This document shows, one piece after another, positions 1 to 7,586 of a stretch of DNA of 8,355 bases. Position 1 is the first letter of the stretch; each line of letters begins with the position of its first letter. The notes beneath the pieces are model-generated. The model did no database searches, was not told where the DNA came from, and saw nothing but the letters and a program-made list of their open reading frames with translations. Made by a program: the position numbers and the translations under genes. Origin of the DNA: an uncultured Rhizobiaceae group bacterium (GTDB taxonomy: Bacteria > Pseudomonadota > Alphaproteobacteria > Rhizobiales > Rhizobiaceae); assembly GCA_937923355.1 (NCBI GenBank), contig CALAIO010000337.1, positions 1 through 8,355 of the forward strand. The letters are read 5' to 3'.

Positions 1-1
1 T

Positions 2-112
2 TATTTTTTAAACGTCAAATTGCGCTATCAGAGTCGTTTTTTAGCCATTGAAAGCAACAAGACAACAACACAAGAAGCAATAGAACCAAATAAATTATAC
101 TGCCCTGAATAA
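2..112 (+). CDS. possible C-terminal tail of a gene entering from the left edge (partial)
   Basis: An open frame runs in from the left edge for 36 codons and stops at a TAA at 110-112. The decoded end is Lys/Arg- and Glu-rich, containing LRYQSRFLAIE and then IEPNKLY. It reads like a soluble helical C-terminus rather than random translation of AT-rich DNA, and the arginine-rich helix followed by an I-x-P-x-x-L turn loosely recalls C-terminal nucleotidyltransferase-associated domains. That resemblance is too weak for a name. A plus-strand gene ending here would converge on the PhzF gene, with the inverted repeat at 195-238 lying between the two stops. An open stretch of this length can easily occur by chance, and two other frames are also partly open, so the call is tentative. 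Confidence 0.27.
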   Translation, partial: YFLNVKLRYQSRFLAIESNKTTTQEAIEPNKLYCPE

Positions 113-194
113 ATATTATTGTTATTTATTTACATTCTTAAGTATTTATTCAAATATATCATTGTATTTGTTTTGAGGGGGATAACTCCTTCAA

Positions 195-238
195 GTGCGA
201 TTGGCTTGTGCCCCAGCCTATATGCAAGTCAATCGCAC
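195..238. repeat. 14-bp inverted repeat (stem-loop) in the intergenic region
   Basis: The left arm GTGCGATTGGCTTG (195-208) and right arm CAAGTCAATCGCAC (225-238) are inverted copies with one difference, separated by a 16-base spacer. In a plus-strand RNA the single difference is a G-U pair, so the stem is continuous. In a minus-strand RNA the same position is a C-A mismatch. It lies just past the PhzF stop, but no T-run follows on either strand, so it is not a canonical intrinsic terminator. It could be a Rho-assisted 3' end structure for convergent genes, a REP-like dispersed element, or a protein-binding dyad. Confidence 0.6.
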
Positions 239-244
239 ACTATT

Positions 245-1132
245 CTATAAATGTAACATTCCTTCACTTACAATTACTGCATTCCCAGAAATTGTAGCGC
301 GTTTTAGTTCACCATTTTCTACAACCATTCCAAGCGTAATGCGCGATGGCCTTCCCATCTCAATACCTTGGTCGATGATGAATGTATGATTTCCATCCTC
401 AGGTTTATCACAAGCCATTATCTGTCCTGCAAATCCCGCAACCGCACTGCCCGTTGCCGGATCTTCTGGAATACCCATCGCTGGTGCAAACATCCGCACC
501 TGGTAATCCGCATCAGGCGCTAGCGTCTCTTTAGAATAAACAAATATTTCATCTTCCAAACCGCGTGGTACATTATGTTTGGTTAATAATGGTGCATTCA
601 ACTTTATAGATTGAAGCGCCTTCAAATTCGCAAGTGGCAATGTTGGAAATGGAACCCCTGCATTGCACGGCGCATAGGAATGACCTTCAATACCAATATC
701 ACTACTATTAAGACCAAGCGTTTCTGCCATCAGCGCTAAATCCAATTCAGCCTCAGTCCTGACCGGTAGCTTTGGAATAGTAAAAGTGGCTGATTTCCCT
801 AAAACTAAACATGGAACAAGCCCTACATTTTCCTCCAAAACAAGTTCAGCATTCTCGCCCAAGCCATCCAAATGACTCAATAAAACGACAGTTCCAATAG
901 TTGGGTGCCCTGCGAATGGCAGTTCACGCCCAGGAGTAAAGATGCGAATTTTTGCGCGATTATTTTTATCTTCCGGCGGCATCACAAAGACCGTCTCGGA
1001 CAAATTAAATTCGCCCGCAATCCGCTGCATCATATCGCTATCAAGCCCGTCACTATCCAGCACAACAGCGAGCGGATTACCACTTAGTGGCTCGTCGGTA
1101 AAAACATCAAGAGTAAAAAAGCGGCGTTGCAT
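245..1132 (-). CDS. PhzF-family epimerase/isomerase
   Basis: This is a 295-residue protein of the PhzF family, which adopts the diaminopimelate-epimerase fold of two similar halves. Residues 6-21 ([16 protein letters not shown]) match the family's N-terminal strand and turn. Glu46 in NLSET is the equivalent of the catalytic acid of Phz[12 protein letters not shown] (70-80) and EDPATGSA (223-230) are the two signature loops, one from each half, and the length is normal. The start is the ATG at 1132: GGAAAG at 1137-1142 is a good ribosome binding site there, and an in-frame TTG at 1144 would swallow that site. The gene begins 21 bp after the antiporter stop, so the two are probably cotranscribed. 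No phenazine genes are nearby, so phenazine synthesis should not be inferred. Most such homologues have no assigned substrate. Confidence 0.93.
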   Translation of the reverse strand: MQRRFFTLDVFTDEPLSGNPLAVVLDSDGLDSDMMQRIAGEFNLSETVFVMPPEDKNNRAKIRIFTPGRELPFAGHPTIGTVVLLSHLDGLGENAELVLEENVGLVPCLVLGKSATFTIPKLPVRTEAELDLALMAETLGLNSSDIGIEGHSYAPCNAGVPFPTLPLANLKALQSIKLNAPLLTKHNVPRGLEDEIFVYSKETLAPDADYQVRMFAPAMGIPEDPATGSAVAGFAGQIMACDKPEDGNHTFIIDQGIEMGRPSRITLGMVVENGELKRATISGNAVIVSEGMLHL

Positions 1133-1153
1133 AATTCTTTCCAATCAAGAAAA

Positions 1154-2413
1154 TTACATCAATTGATTATCAACAGTTCTTGCAATCACTTTCTTGACCG
1201 TCAACCCTTGAATAATCACGGAGAACAAGACGACCGCGAAGGTAGCGGTTAGCAACAAGGGCTTACTTTCGTTATCAGGAAGCGAAAGCACAAGTGCTAC
1301 AGATATACCACCTCTCAAACCACCCCAAGTCAAAACAGGGATAGCGCCACTGGTAAATGTCCTAAATCTTGAAAGCGTGAGAATAGGCAATGCAACTGCT
1401 GCAAAGCGCGCAGCAAGCACAAGTGGTATCGTCAACACAATCAACCAGCCAAAAGACGGATCAATCGCAACAATCAGAATTTCCAGGCCAATGAGTAGAA
1501 AGAGAACTGAATTTAGAATTTCATCGATCAGATGCCAGAACGAAAACAAATGCTCTGCCGTCTTCTCACTCATACCAACCACTTTACCACGATTACCAAG
1601 GAGTAGCCCCGTCACCACGACCGCAATCGGCCCTGAAAGGTGTAATCGAAGTGCAATAGCATAAGTCGCTGCAACAATTCCGATCGAGATCAATATTTCC
1701 AAAGTATACTCATCCATGGAAGCCATGGCACGATAAGCAATCCAACCGGTAACGAGACCTAAAACAGCACCACCAATCGCCTCAACCACAAAGAGCTCTG
1801 CTACATGCGCAAAATCAACAGAACCATCACCGCCGCTGACTGCTATCGCAACAATGATCGTAAAGACTACGACCCCTACACCATCATTAAAAAGCGATTC
1901 ACCGGCAATCTTAGCTTCAAGTTCCTTAGGGATATTCACGGACTTTAATAAACTTAAAACAGCAACAGGATCGGTCGGAGAGATAAGAGCCCCAAACACC
2001 AATGCCCAAGCATATGGAATATCAATACCAAACAGACCAGAAAGAAGCCAAAAACCTGTACCGACTATGAAGGTAGACAAAACAACACCAAACGTTGCCA
2101 TCAGCAAAATCGGCCATTTTTGATCGGCCATCTTGTCAAAATCCACATGCAGCGCCCCTGCGAATAAAAGGAATGCCAACATGCCTTCCATCACAGTCGA
2201 ATAAAAATCAATCTGACCGATGATCTCTTGAAACGTAACCGTCAAGCCGATCGAGGGAAACAACTTCTGAGCCAGCAACATCGAGAGCGAAGCAAACAGC
2301 GATATCATCAAGAGACCTATCGTGTGCGGCAATTTAAAGAACACATGGTTCACCCAGCCAAAAAAGGCAGATAAACCAAGCAATAACGATGCAATTTCAA
2401 AAAGTGACAGCAT
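1154..2413 (-). CDS. Na+/H+ (cation:proton) antiporter, CPA1/NhaP type
   Basis: This is a 419-residue, almost wholly hydrophobic inner-membrane protein with roughly 12 membrane segments. It should exchange cytoplasmic Na+ (or K+/Li+) for external protons. Diagnostic CPA1 motifs are present in order: [12 protein letters not shown] (82-93); SPTDPVAV (145-152) in the unwound helix region; [13 protein letters not shown] (172-184), whose Asn176-Asp177 pair marks electroneutral CPA1 exchangers; and [10 protein letters not shown] (362-371). No long cytoplasmic regulatory tail follows the membrane domain, so it is the short NhaP-like form. The ATG at 2413 has only a weak GGG (2419-2421) five bases upstream. 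The gene diverges from the mechanosensitive channel and leads a probable two-gene unit with the PhzF-like gene. The family assignment is firm. The ion specificity is not readable from the sequence. Confidence 0.94.
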   Translation of the reverse strand: MLSLFEIASLLLGLSAFFGWVNHVFFKLPHTIGLLMISLFASLSMLLAQKLFPSIGLTVTFQEIIGQIDFYSTVMEGMLAFLLFAGALHVDFDKMADQKWPILLMATFGVVLSTFIVGTGFWLLSGLFGIDIPYAWALVFGALISPTDPVAVLSLLKSVNIPKELEAKIAGESLFNDGVGVVVFTIIVAIAVSGGDGSVDFAHVAELFVVEAIGGAVLGLVTGWIAYRAMASMDEYTLEILISIGIVAATYAIALRLHLSGPIAVVVTGLLLGNRGKVVGMSEKTAEHLFSFWHLIDEILNSVLFLLIGLEILIVAIDPSFGWLIVLTIPLVLAARFAAVALPILTLSRFRTFTSGAIPVLTWGGLRGGISVALVLSLPDNESKPLLLTATFAVVLFSVIIQGLTVKKVIARTVDNQLM

Positions 2414-2542
2414 ATCAGCCCAATCTTAAGATTCGAATTATCCCATTGAACATAAATTTGCCTGTTTATGTAACCCACTAAGGCTTGCAATCTGCATAAA
2501 TGCTGATGTTTACTCACAAGGATATTACGGATTGAGGGTAAA
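2414..2542. promoter_or_regulatory. divergent control region between antiporter and channel genes
   Basis: This 129-bp AT-rich spacer must hold the start signals of both flanking operons. Toward the channel, TTGCAA (2485-2490) and TTTACT (2509-2514) are an 18-bp-spaced sigma-70-like pair, each matching 4 of 6 consensus bases. They would give a leader of about 20 bases. Toward the antiporter, ATTATC at 2437-2442 reads GATAAT on the minus strand, a good -10 with no clear -35. Small dyads are also present: CATAAA/TTTATG (2451-2456 with 2465-2470), GCATAAATGC (2494-2503) and ATTCGAAT (2431-2438). That a regulatory region exists follows from the gene layout. The individual boxes are guesses. Confidence 0.45.
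2534..2538 (+). promoter_or_regulatory. ribosome binding site of the MscS-family gene
   Basis: GAGGG lies four bases before the ATG at 2543 and supports that start codon. The signal peptide begins directly at this Met, and no earlier in-frame start fits as well. Confidence 0.7.
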
Positions 2543-4903
2543 ATGTTTTACTTTAAAAAATTACTTGGCAAATTTATCTGGTTATTTGCCAGCATTTTTC
2601 TTTTTGCAACAACACATTCAGCGCTAGCACAAAGCGAAAGCTCACCCGCTCCAGCAGATTTTGAACAGCTAATCGACAGCGCAAAAGACAAGGGTCTTAA
2701 TGTGATTGTTATTTCACCCAATGATGAAAAAGCAGTCATAAAAGATAACGGCCCAAGCCTTGCAGACAATGTTCTTACCATTCGATCAGAATTAGGCAGA
2801 ATAATCAGCAAGGCACCGCAAACCTTTTCAATCATCAATAAAAGATTTCACACTTTAAGCCCAGATGGAACGTTAAACTGGCTTTGGCTGGCGATAGCAA
2901 TCGCTATAGCAGGCATCGTGATAGGCAGTGTCCCTACTTATGCGATAAGACGCTGGAACCAAAGTTATTTCAAAAGCATCTTCAATCCAAATCCACAGAA
3001 CCGCGCAGAAAAAATATACTATCTGCTATTCAGAGCGTTATTAATTTTGGTTACCTTATCAATCATGGTCATTGTCGCCATTATTATAGCTATAATTTTT
3101 GACTCAGCCCACCCGCCAAGCCGCGCTACAATTGGCGTAATCATTGGCGCTTACGCAACTTATAAGCTTTTCAGACATGTAATTCTGTTTAACCTTCTGG
3201 CACCTGATGTACCATCACACCGCATGATTAATCTCAGTGATGAAAATGCAGATAACATGCAACGCCAATGGCGTCGCGCGGCTTTTACAGTGGTTCTACT
3301 ATCATCCTTCTTTGTATGGTTAGCCCTGATTGGATTAACGCCAGACACTTTAAAACTCGTTGTGATTGTCTGCCTGTTATTTTCAGCTCTCTTGTTTGGA
3401 ACTCTGGCCTACAAACACCGCGAACATATCAAGGCTATCATTCTCGGCAAAGGTGAACCATCAAACAAACCCATTTGGCGCCGCATACTGGCATCACAGG
3501 CTTACGTAATTCTAATTGCCTATCTGGCAGTTGCCTGGGTCATTAGTGCTTACAGAATTTTGCTGGACTTGCCAGACTCGCTTTCAATTATCGGCTCTCC
3601 CATTACCGCACTGATTTTGGCGATTACAATTTATTCAATTGCATTGCTAATCATCGACCGTTTCTATGTGGCACGTCAAAAACGCTTTGAAGAGCGCGTT
3701 CAACTGGCTCATGACAGAGCAAAGCAAAAACATGAAGAAGGAAAAGCAGCTATCGCTGCAGCCATGCAAAAAGACATCGAAGACGATGAAGAACTTATTA
3801 TCAATCAAGTCATGAATTCCAATGAACTTGAAGCAATGCCAGTATTCAAACCCATTTTCAAATCCTTGATAGAAACATCTGCAGGTATTTTGGTAACAAT
3901 CTTTGCAATCGGCTGGGTACTAAGCAAATGGGATGTAAACATCGGGCAAACGGGCAATCCCGTTACAGAATTTCTGGACACACTCGTTATACTTTTTGTT
4001 GCTTGGTTCTTGTATCGTGCAGTCGTCATCTATATCGACCATCAGCTTTCTGAACAGGATTTAGGCCCTGCCTCAGAAGAAGAAAGCGGTGACAATGAAA
4101 TGGGTGGCCAAAGCACCTCGCGGATAGGCACTCTTCTTCCATTGGTCAGGAATGTCTTTGTAGTCACCATTATCATTCTTGCGGTTATGGTTATTCTATC
4201 CAATGCAGGCGTGGACATTGCTCCCCTATTCGCTGGTGCTGGTGTGATTGGCCTGGCAGTTGGTTTTGGCTCGCAAGCGCTTATCCGGGATATTTTCTCC
4301 GGTGGTTTCTTCTTGTTTGATGATGCTTTCCGAAAAGGTGAATACATCGAACTGGGTGACATCCGAGGAACTGTTGAAAAAATTTCTCTACGTTCCTTCC
4401 AACTTCGCCATCACAATGGCCCACTTCACACCATTCCTTTTGGCGAGATTAAACAGCTTACCAACTATTCCCGTGACTGGGTCATGATGAAGCTGCCACT
4501 GCGTCTAACTTATGACACAGATATAGAACGTGTTCGAAAACTGGTGAAAAAACTGGGTCAACAATTGTTAGAGCATCCAGAGTGCGGTCATCTCTTCATG
4601 CAGCCTCTAAAGTCACAAGGCGTTTATAAAATGGAAGACTCGGCCATGATCATCCGAGTGAAGTTCATGACAAAACCTGGCGACCAATTCGTGACGCGCA
4701 AAGTCGTTTATGCCGCCATTAGAGAACTATTCGAGCGTGAAAATATTAAATTTGCAAACAAGGAAGTCACCGTTCGTCTTGCAGAAGAACCTGTTGAACC
4801 ACTTTCCGATAATCAGAAAAAATCCATTACTGCAGCCGCCCGTTCAGTCATAGATGATGAAGCAGCTTCACAAGCGCCTAAAAAAGCAGATGATGGACTA
4901 TAA
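2543..4903 (+). CDS. large MscS-family mechanosensitive ion channel
   Basis: This is a 786-residue inner-membrane channel expected to open under membrane tension and release solutes during hypo-osmotic shock. A signal peptide with an AxA-type site (THSALAQ, cleavage near residue 30) precedes a periplasmic segment of about 80 residues. About seven hydrophobic segments follow (near 112-136, 160-187, 195-221, 246-266, 271-291, 320-340, 347-373). Next is a charged, Ala/Glu/Lys-rich, probably coiled-coil linker (375-430), then helices near 443-463, 477-498 and 532-556. The MscS core begins with the Gly/Ala-rich pore helix GAGVIGLAVGFGSQ (565-578) and continues with SGGFFLFDD and the beta domain YIELGDIRGTVEKISLRS (601-618). 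The alpha/beta vestibule ends near 747. E. coli MscS is only 286 residues, so this belongs with the long, multi-helix members. The specific subfamily cannot be settled by eye. Confidence 0.94.
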   Translation: MFYFKKLLGKFIWLFASIFLFATTHSALAQSESSPAPADFEQLIDSAKDKGLNVIVISPNDEKAVIKDNGPSLADNVLTIRSELGRIISKAPQTFSIINKRFHTLSPDGTLNWLWLAIAIAIAGIVIGSVPTYAIRRWNQSYFKSIFNPNPQNRAEKIYYLLFRALLILVTLSIMVIVAIIIAIIFDSAHPPSRATIGVIIGAYATYKLFRHVILFNLLAPDVPSHRMINLSDENADNMQRQWRRAAFTVVLLSSFFVWLALIGLTPDTLKLVVIVCLLFSALLFGTLAYKHREHIKAIILGKGEPSNKPIWRRILASQAYVILIAYLAVAWVISAYRILLDLPDSLSIIGSPITALILAITIYSIALLIIDRFYVARQKRFEERVQLAHDRAKQKHEEGKAAIAAAMQKDIEDDEELIINQVMNSNELEAMPVFKPIFKSLIETSAGILVTIFAIGWVLSKWDVNIGQTGNPVTEFLDTLVILFVAWFLYRAVVIYIDHQLSEQDLGPASEEESGDNEMGGQSTSRIGTLLPLVRNVFVVTIIILAVMVILSNAGVDIAPLFAGAGVIGLAVGFGSQALIRDIFSGGFFLFDDAFRKGEYIELGDIRGTVEKISLRSFQLRHHNGPLHTIPFGEIKQLTNYSRDWVMMKLPLRLTYDTDIERVRKLVKKLGQQLLEHPECGHLFMQPLKSQGVYKMEDSAMIIRVKFMTKPGDQFVTRKVVYAAIRELFERENIKFANKEVTVRLAEEPVEPLSDNQKKSITAAARSVIDDEAASQAPKKADDGL

Positions 4904-4904
4904 T

Positions 4905-5501
4905 ATGGCAGATGATGAAACCATTGCAGTCTACGATGAACAGGTAGAAAAATATGCAACGCTTGTCACAACAGACAAGCCCGGCACAATTTTGCAAGGT
5001 TTCATGGATGCGTTACCTGAAAATAGTTACATACTTGATCTTGGTTGTGGTCCAGCTAATTCATCTGCCATGATGCGTGAACAAGGACTACGGGTTGACC
5101 CTGTTGATGCCTCGCAAGAAATGGTCGCGCATGCCAACAAAACCTACGGCATCAATGCAAGACAAGCCACATTCGATGACCTTAAAGAGTTAAATACATA
5201 CGATGGCATATGGGCAAATTTCAGCTTGCTTCATGCACCCATCGAAGATTTTCCAATGTACTTAAAAGCAATCCATTCAGCCCTCGTTCCAAACGGCATT
5301 TTTCATATCGGCATGAAGCTGGGTGAAGGGATGGTGCGCGATAGTATCGGCAGAATGTATAGCTACTATTCAGAAGAAGACCTTACGCAACACATAGAAG
5401 CTACCGGCTTCACAATTCTCGACAAGACCTTCGGTAAAGAACCCGGACTCTCAGGTGAGGTCTCACCTTGGATGACGATACTCTCTAAAAAGAATAATTG
5501 A
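4905..5501 (+). CDS. class I SAM-dependent methyltransferase
   Basis: This is a 198-residue soluble protein with a Rossmann-like methyltransferase core. Motif I is ILDLGCGPANSS (43-54), which binds S-adenosylmethionine. Asp65/Asp68 in VDPVDAS is the acidic end of strand 2 that should contact the ribose. DGIWANFSLLHAP (100-112) is the motif IV region, and LVPNGIFHIGMK (127-138) is the post-motif strand. The start is taken as the ATG at 4905, one base after the channel's TAA, because GGA at 4895-4897 is suitably spaced. Alternatives are an ATG at 4893 (11-bp overlap with the channel) or at 4854. The tight junction implies cotranscription and probably translational coupling with the channel. The substrate is unknown. 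The small size and lack of an extra recognition domain suggest a small molecule rather than RNA or DNA, but that is inference. Confidence 0.9.
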   Translation: MADDETIAVYDEQVEKYATLVTTDKPGTILQGFMDALPENSYILDLGCGPANSSAMMREQGLRVDPVDASQEMVAHANKTYGINARQATFDDLKELNTYDGIWANFSLLHAPIEDFPMYLKAIHSALVPNGIFHIGMKLGEGMVRDSIGRMYSYYSEEDLTQHIEATGFTILDKTFGKEPGLSGEVSPWMTILSKKNN

Positions 5502-5630
5502 GCCTCAGAAATTAATTTCCTCCAATAAACTAACATTCATTCGCTAGGTGCTAACACTTAAAATGAAAATTTATTCAGAAAAATAATATCACAATTTTTT
5601 TCATTGTTATTGAGTAAAAACAAAAGCAAA

Positions 5631-5669
5631 GACGTCTAGCTAATTCTCCTAATATGACACAAGGACGTC
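5631..5669 (+). promoter_or_regulatory. paired GACGTC sites and RBS upstream of the barrel gene
   Basis: The 172-bp spacer before the outer-membrane gene carries two copies of the palindrome GACGTC, at 5631-5636 and 5664-5669, 33 bases apart. The second overlaps the ribosome binding site AAGGA (5661-5665), eight bases before the ATG at 5674. In RNA the two copies can pair with each other (six pairs plus one G-U) and would cover the Shine-Dalgarno bases. Alternatively they are half-sites for a protein. The rest of the spacer is AT-rich. I could not place a convincing -35/-10 pair in it. Confidence 0.3.
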
Positions 5670-5673
5670 AAAT

Positions 5674-6417
5674 ATGCTTAAACGATTAACCTGCTTAACC
5701 TTAGCCTTTTCAACTGCATTGCTATCCTCAAATATCGCATTTGCTGCTGATGCAGTAATTCAACAGGATAGTATCCCCGCTCCTGAAACTTTTAACGAAT
5801 CAAGATTTTATGTTTCAGGCTTTGCAGGCGCTTCATTCATAGACGACATTGCACTAAGTGGCTTAGTGGGCGGAAACCCTCAAACTGTAGAACTTGATTT
5901 TGATACAGGGTTTACCCTAGGTGGAGCAATTGGGCATAGCTACGGTGAAATTACGGATGGCATTGGTCTGAGAGCGGAAATTGAACTTTCCTATTCTGAA
6001 AGTGATATCGATCAAATATTCTTTTCTGGCAATGGCCCTGCAGCCGAAATTAATGTCGGTGGAGATTTCTCAACAACCAATCTCTTTGTAAATGCTTTGT
6101 TTGATTTTAATAATCTAGGCAACGATATAATCACACCTTACGCTGGGGCAGGTATCGGCGTTGCTTTCTCAGATCTTGATGCCGTATACGGTCCTGGTGT
6201 TGTGCTTGATTCAAGTCAAGAAAATTTGGCATTGCAAGCAATCATCGGCGCATCAATAGCAGCAACTGACAAAACAGACTTATTTGTCGAAGGTCGTTAC
6301 ACCAGAGTGTTCAATTTTGAGACCCCACGTCTAGCACCTACAGGCGCTCTTACTGGAGTTATTGAAGATGACATCGACACTTATGGTATAAACGCAGGGT
6401 TCCGTTTTAAACTTTAA
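5674..6417 (+). CDS. outer-membrane beta-barrel protein (Omp25/RopB-like)
   Basis: This is a 247-residue secreted protein. A classic signal peptide has a KR start, a hydrophobic core to residue 20 and an AFA|AD cleavage site at 24/25. The mature part is rich in Gly, aromatic and alternating hydrophobic residues, as expected of an eight-stranded barrel: FYVSGFAGASF (45-55), FTLGGAIGHSY (80-90), LRAEIELSYSES (99-110), TPYAGAGIGVAF (154-165), LFVEGRYTRVF (203-213), and a final strand TYGINAGFRFKL. Acidic loops lie between the strands. This matches small barrel proteins common in the rhizobial envelope. The last residue is Leu rather than the usual Phe or Trp, though the last strand contains an aromatic four residues from the end. 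The gene stands alone, with AAGGA eight bases before the start and a strong terminator behind it. The role is probably structural, and no enzymatic motif is visible. Confidence 0.87.
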   Translation: MLKRLTCLTLAFSTALLSSNIAFAADAVIQQDSIPAPETFNESRFYVSGFAGASFIDDIALSGLVGGNPQTVELDFDTGFTLGGAIGHSYGEITDGIGLRAEIELSYSESDIDQIFFSGNGPAAEINVGGDFSTTNLFVNALFDFNNLGNDIITPYAGAGIGVAFSDLDAVYGPGVVLDSSQENLALQAIIGASIAATDKTDLFVEGRYTRVFNFETPRLAPTGALTGVIEDDIDTYGINAGFRFKL

Positions 6418-6428
6418 TCCATCAACTC

Positions 6429-6471
6429 ATAAAGCTCTTACTTTTTAATAGAAGTAAGAGCTTTATTTTTT
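6429..6471 (+). terminator. intrinsic terminator of the outer-membrane protein gene
   Basis: A perfect 15-bp stem (6429-6443 with 6452-6466) closes an 8-base loop. It runs into six T residues at 6466-6471, and begins 11 bases after the barrel gene's TAA. On the minus strand the stem is followed by only a short T-run. It may contribute to ending the convergent nuclease-like gene, whose stop is at 6474, but mainly serves the plus strand. Confidence 0.93.
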
Positions 6472-6473
6472 AC

Positions 6474-7586
6474 CTAGATAGTCAGCTCAACCACAACAGG
6501 ACAATGATCTGACGCCTTAGGCCTGTCCCAGCCCGTTCGCGGATAGCGCTCGGCTTCTTGCCCCTTTGGAAACGGCGTTCTAAACGGTTGACCATTACGA
6601 ATGATTTGCGGAACTGCTTTTGGGTTTTTGTCCGCTAAAGCAGGTGATGCCAAGATATAATCGAGCTGGCAAAGGTGTTGTTCTTGCGGGCCACGTGAAT
6701 GATACAGCGTCCATTGATCTTGCTTTTCTCTACGCTCAACCAGGTTGCTGGAAAACCCATTTGCGATTAACGGATCAAATCCTGATTTGGTTTCCGTATC
6801 GTGCTTGAATTCAAACCCGGTATGGCGATCCCCTTTTACGATCACACGTGAACGATAATCATTCAGATCACCGCAAATAACCCATCGTTTGTTGGCAGCC
6901 TTACCCTTGCCAAAACGTTTCTCAATAATCTTGCGAACTGCTTTTGCTTCCGCCTCACGGATCGGCATGGTCCAGGTACGTCCATCCACATCCTCAGATT
7001 TACTGCCACCCATGGATTTGAAGTGAACTGTATAAATCGTCAGCGGTCGCCCACCAATTTTCACATCAATTTCCAGACAATCGCGCCTGAAAATCTTTTC
7101 ATTTGGTTCATTACCAGTTTCAGCTAACGTCTTGTTATGAATCCCCAAATCCGCATAAGTCAGGTGCGCATGGCTCTGCATGGAAACAAATTCTATTTTC
7201 TCTCCTGTCGCCGTCTCGTCCCGCATCATGACACAGACATCAATGCCACGTGTATCATTGCCCTCAACCAGATATTTGTGACGATAACCGCTACCTGCCA
7301 TCTTGAACAAATAACCATACTCAAACGCATGAAGCGCATCGAGATTTTCAACCTCCTGCATGCAAATGATATCCGCACGACAGTCCGCAACCGCCAGAGC
7401 GGTCAACTGCATCGTATCGTCCGTATGCGCAACCACCCTAGCCTGCTCAAGCATTTCGAATTGTTTTTGGTCTTTCACATCCAGCATCTGAAGCGTACGA
7501 TCACGACGGATTTCATTGCGCCAACCAGAAAAATCAAACCGCTGCATAAGGTTTTCAGCGTTAAAGGTAGCAATGCGAAGGGTCAT
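6474..7586 (-). CDS. endonuclease/exonuclease/phosphatase (EEP) family protein
   Basis: This is a 370-residue cytoplasmic-looking protein (no signal peptide) with the complete metal-dependent phosphoesterase motif set of the DNase I/exonuclease III/inositol-phosphatase superfamily. The motifs are FNAEN (8-12), metal-binding Glu78 in CMQEVEN, RGID (113-116), the catalytic His188 in YTVHFKS, GDLND (239-243) with Asp240 and Asn242, QLDYILAS (307-314), and the terminal SDHCPVVVEL (359-368). It should cleave phosphodiester or phosphomonoester bonds, but the substrate is not evident. It is longer than exonuclease III, with extra sequence at about 18-60 and in the 140-175 and 318-355 loops. The start ATG at 7586 has GGA six bases upstream. 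It lies downstream of ilvC with a terminator-like hairpin between, so it may have its own promoter in the 91-bp gap. Confidence 0.88.
   Translation of the reverse strand: MTLRIATFNAENLMQRFDFSGWRNEIRRDRTLQMLDVKDQKQFEMLEQARVVAHTDDTMQLTALAVADCRADIICMQEVENLDALHAFEYGYLFKMAGSGYRHKYLVEGNDTRGIDVCVMMRDETATGEKIEFVSMQSHAHLTYADLGIHNKTLAETGNEPNEKIFRRDCLEIDVKIGGRPLTIYTVHFKSMGGSKSEDVDGRTWTMPIREAEAKAVRKIIEKRFGKGKAANKRWVICGDLNDYRSRVIVKGDRHTGFEFKHDTETKSGFDPLIANGFSSNLVERREKQDQWTLYHSRGPQEQHLCQLDYILASPALADKNPKAVPQIIRNGQPFRTPFPKGQEAERYPRTGWDRPKASDHCPVVVELTI

Noticed and set aside
28..136. Minus-strand open frame with a hydrophobic stretch and a KKRL end, resembling a small membrane peptide
   Set aside because: It has no ATG, GTG or TTG before the hydrophobic part and no ribosome binding site, in AT-rich DNA where such stretches are common.
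195..389. Plus-strand open frame of 64 codons with a GTG start at the inverted repeat
   Set aside because: Most of it lies antisense to the PhzF gene's 3' end. It has no ribosome binding site and no recognisable protein character.
245..1132. Phenazine biosynthesis locus
   Set aside because: Only a PhzF-like gene is present. None of the other phz genes is in the window, and PhzF homologues are widespread without phenazine production.
1133..1144. In-frame TTG start four codons upstream of the PhzF start
   Set aside because: GGAAAG at 1137-1142 is the ribosome binding site of the ATG at 1132, and the family's N-terminus begins right after that Met.
4042..4362. Minus-strand open frame of 106 codons
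   Set aside because: It is antisense to the MscS pore region, Ser/Pro/Thr-rich as antisense of Gly/Ala/Val-rich sequence usually is, and lacks a start signal.
5508..5519. GAAATTAATTTC palindrome just after the methyltransferase stop, as a terminator
   Set aside because: It gives only four pairs around a TTAA loop, all AT-rich apart from one pair, with no T-run after it.
5650..5655. TAATAT as a -10 box for the outer-membrane gene
   Set aside because: A start from it would fall at or within the ribosome binding site, and there is no suitable -35 at the required distance.
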